DNA of 8,329 bases from Dermatophilus congolensis (GTDB lineage Bacteria > Actinomycetota > Actinomycetes > Actinomycetales > Dermatophilaceae). The notes beneath the pieces are model-generated. The model worked only from the letters and a program-made list of their open reading frames with translations. It was not told where the DNA came from and searched no databases. Location: positions 1 through 8,329 of the forward strand of contig JAUNUP010000063.1 in assembly GCA_030538115.1 (NCBI GenBank). The letters run 5' to 3'. Made by a program: the position numbers and the translations under genes. How positions within the stretch are numbered: position 1 is the stretch's first letter; the number at the start of each line of letters is the position of its first letter. This document shows positions 7,646 through 8,329 of the stretch, piece after piece.

Positions 7646-7682
7646 CACCGAGACGGCGCACCTGCGAGCGCTGCGAGGAAGC

Positions 7683-8213
7683 ATGCTGTTGACCCCTGGT
7701 CTCACTGTCGTCCACCCCCACCACGGCCCTGCCACCGTCGTCGCGCGTACCTCGCGCCGCGTGGCCGGCCGCGACGTCGAGTACGTCGAATTGCTTGTCA
7801 CCGAGCGGCGTCTCACCCTGCTCATCCCCGCCGATAAGGCCGACGAGATAGGTATCCGTGAGGTCGCCACGCAGGGCCACCTCGACTCCCTGGTCGGTGT
7901 GCTGTGCGAACCCACTGTCGATGAAGAGCGGACCTGGTCGCGTCGGTTCAAGGCCAACTCCGAACGCGTCGCCACCGGTGACCCGCACGTCATCGCCGCT
8001 GTCGTGCGCGACCTGGTCCGCCGTGACGAGGCAGGCGTGCTCTCCCCGGCCGAGCGACTGCAGCTCAAGGATGCGGCGCGTCCGCTGATCGCCGAGATCG
8101 CCCTCGCGGTCGGCAGCACCGACGAACACGCCTGGGAGGTCGTCCGCACGATCTCCGTGGAGGCGTCGACCAGGGTTCTCGACGAACTCACCGAGCACGC
8201 CGCCGCCGCTTGA
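7683..8213 (+). CDS. CarD/CdnL-family RNA polymerase-binding transcription regulator, divergent
   Basis: CarD proteins bind the RNA polymerase beta subunit and stabilise open promoter complexes, notably at rRNA promoters. This 176-residue protein aligns without gaps to M. tuberculosis CarD (162 residues) over the first ~92 residues. The Tudor-like polymerase-interacting domain is about 1-60 (VVHPHHGPATVV; R25 kept), followed by the helical DNA-contacting domain with W85 in TWSRRFKAN and VVRDLVRRDEAGVLSPAE. Unlike the usual family, Y11 is H and R47, a polymerase-contact residue, is L47 (TLLIP for TVRVP). The C-terminus is longer. It may therefore be a specialised paralogue. ATG 7683 matches the family N-terminus and follows GAGG at 4 bases. 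A GTG at 7560 in frame would add 41 Arg-rich residues, but with poor third-position G/C, so it is not used. ispD, often next to carD, is absent downstream here. Confidence 0.87.
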   Translation: MLLTPGLTVVHPHHGPATVVARTSRRVAGRDVEYVELLVTERRLTLLIPADKADEIGIREVATQGHLDSLVGVLCEPTVDEERTWSRRFKANSERVATGDPHVIAAVVRDLVRRDEAGVLSPAERLQLKDAARPLIAEIALAVGSTDEHAWEVVRTISVEASTRVLDELTEHAAAA

Positions 8214-8230
8214 ACCTCGACCCGCAGCGA

Positions 8231-8267
8231 AACGGGCGCCCACTCCGCATCGGAGTGGGCGCCCGTT
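8231..8267. terminator. Strong hairpin terminator after the CarD-family gene
   Basis: The 17-bp arms 8231-8247 and 8251-8267 (AACGGGCGCCCACTCCG) are perfectly complementary around a 3-nt loop, 17 bases after the stop. There is no T-run. It sits between two apparently convergent genes and may serve both. Confidence 0.85.
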
Positions 8268-8273
8268 CGGGTC

Positions 8274-8327
8274 TCAGCGCAGCCCTCGTCGGGCGGACAG
8301 GCGGGTGCCCGCCGCCCCGACGAGCGT
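8274..8327 (-). CDS. C-terminal fragment of a convergent gene (rest outside window)
   Basis: On the minus strand an open frame enters from the window edge and reads TLVGAAGTRLSARRGLR before TGA at 8274-8276. The stop falls just beyond the hairpin, the same arrangement as mdh and the SIP gene, and third positions are G/C-rich. Seventeen residues are too few to identify the protein, and the call rests on position and codon pattern. Confidence 0.4.
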   Translation of the reverse strand, partial: TLVGAAGTRLSARRGLR

Positions 8328-8329
8328 GA

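Larger units (their letters stand above)
7412..7682. promoter_or_regulatory. carD-family upstream regulatory region
   Basis: These 271 bases lie between the lipoprotein stop and the CarD-family start. They contain a GTACACGT half site, a 12-bp palindrome overlapping a possible -10 and an 18-bp palindrome, each listed separately. No terminator hairpin is visible after the lipoprotein gene, so read-through into the next gene is possible. Confidence 0.5.

Noticed and set aside
7560..7682. Arg-rich 41-residue N-terminal extension of the CarD-family protein from GTG 7560
   Set aside because: About a quarter of the codons end in A or T and several rare ones (AGA, AGG, ATA) occur, unlike the gene; the stretch contains the 18-bp palindrome, and family proteins start at the ATG 7683 position.

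Overview
The window is G+C-rich (about two thirds by eye), with strong G/C bias at third codon positions, GTG as well as ATG starts and purine-rich Shine-Dalgarno sites. Its gene content (folD followed by a DUF3017 membrane protein, a Mycobacterium-type malate dehydrogenase, a CarD-family RNA polymerase-binding protein, a T/P-rich lipoprotein) points to an actinobacterium, probably of the order Micrococcales. The genus cannot be fixed from the sequence alone. No rRNA, tRNA, CRISPR array, transposase or phage gene was seen.

Layout. 2-820 (+): the C-terminal part of a Pro/Glu-rich, probably disordered protein that ends in a short basic tail. 821-1097: a convergent intergenic region packed with copies of a 12-bp motif GTGCC-NN-GGCAC. 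Four of the five copies form a nested inverted repeat centred on base 933, followed by a roughly 50-bp tandem duplication. 1098-1835 (-): an SDR-family NAD(P)-dependent oxidoreductase. 2170-2940 (+): aquaporin Z, then a perfect terminator hairpin. 3232-4221 (+): malate dehydrogenase, then a hairpin shared with the convergent gene. 4296-6321 (-): a three-gene run, transcribed folD, DUF3017 membrane protein, siderophore-interacting-type FAD reductase. folD and DUF3017 overlap by ATGA. 6503-7411 (+): a lipoprotein divergent from folD. 7683-8213 (+): a CarD-family regulator with two perfect palindromes upstream and a strong hairpin downstream. 8274-8327 (-): probably the last codons of a convergent gene.

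How it fits together. Most genes are housekeeping: one-carbon metabolism (FolD), the TCA cycle (Mdh), water flux (AqpZ), and probably iron release or flavin-dependent reduction (SIP family). They do not form an obvious single pathway. The proximity of folD, DUF3017 and mdh is a known actinobacterial neighbourhood, here altered by an inserted SIP gene and by mdh facing the other way.

The parts least explained by standard annotation are the repeat cluster at 867-1070 and the CarD homologue. The latter lacks the arginine equivalent to M. tuberculosis CarD R47 and has palindromic, operator-like sites upstream. I see no clear multi-gene novel system.
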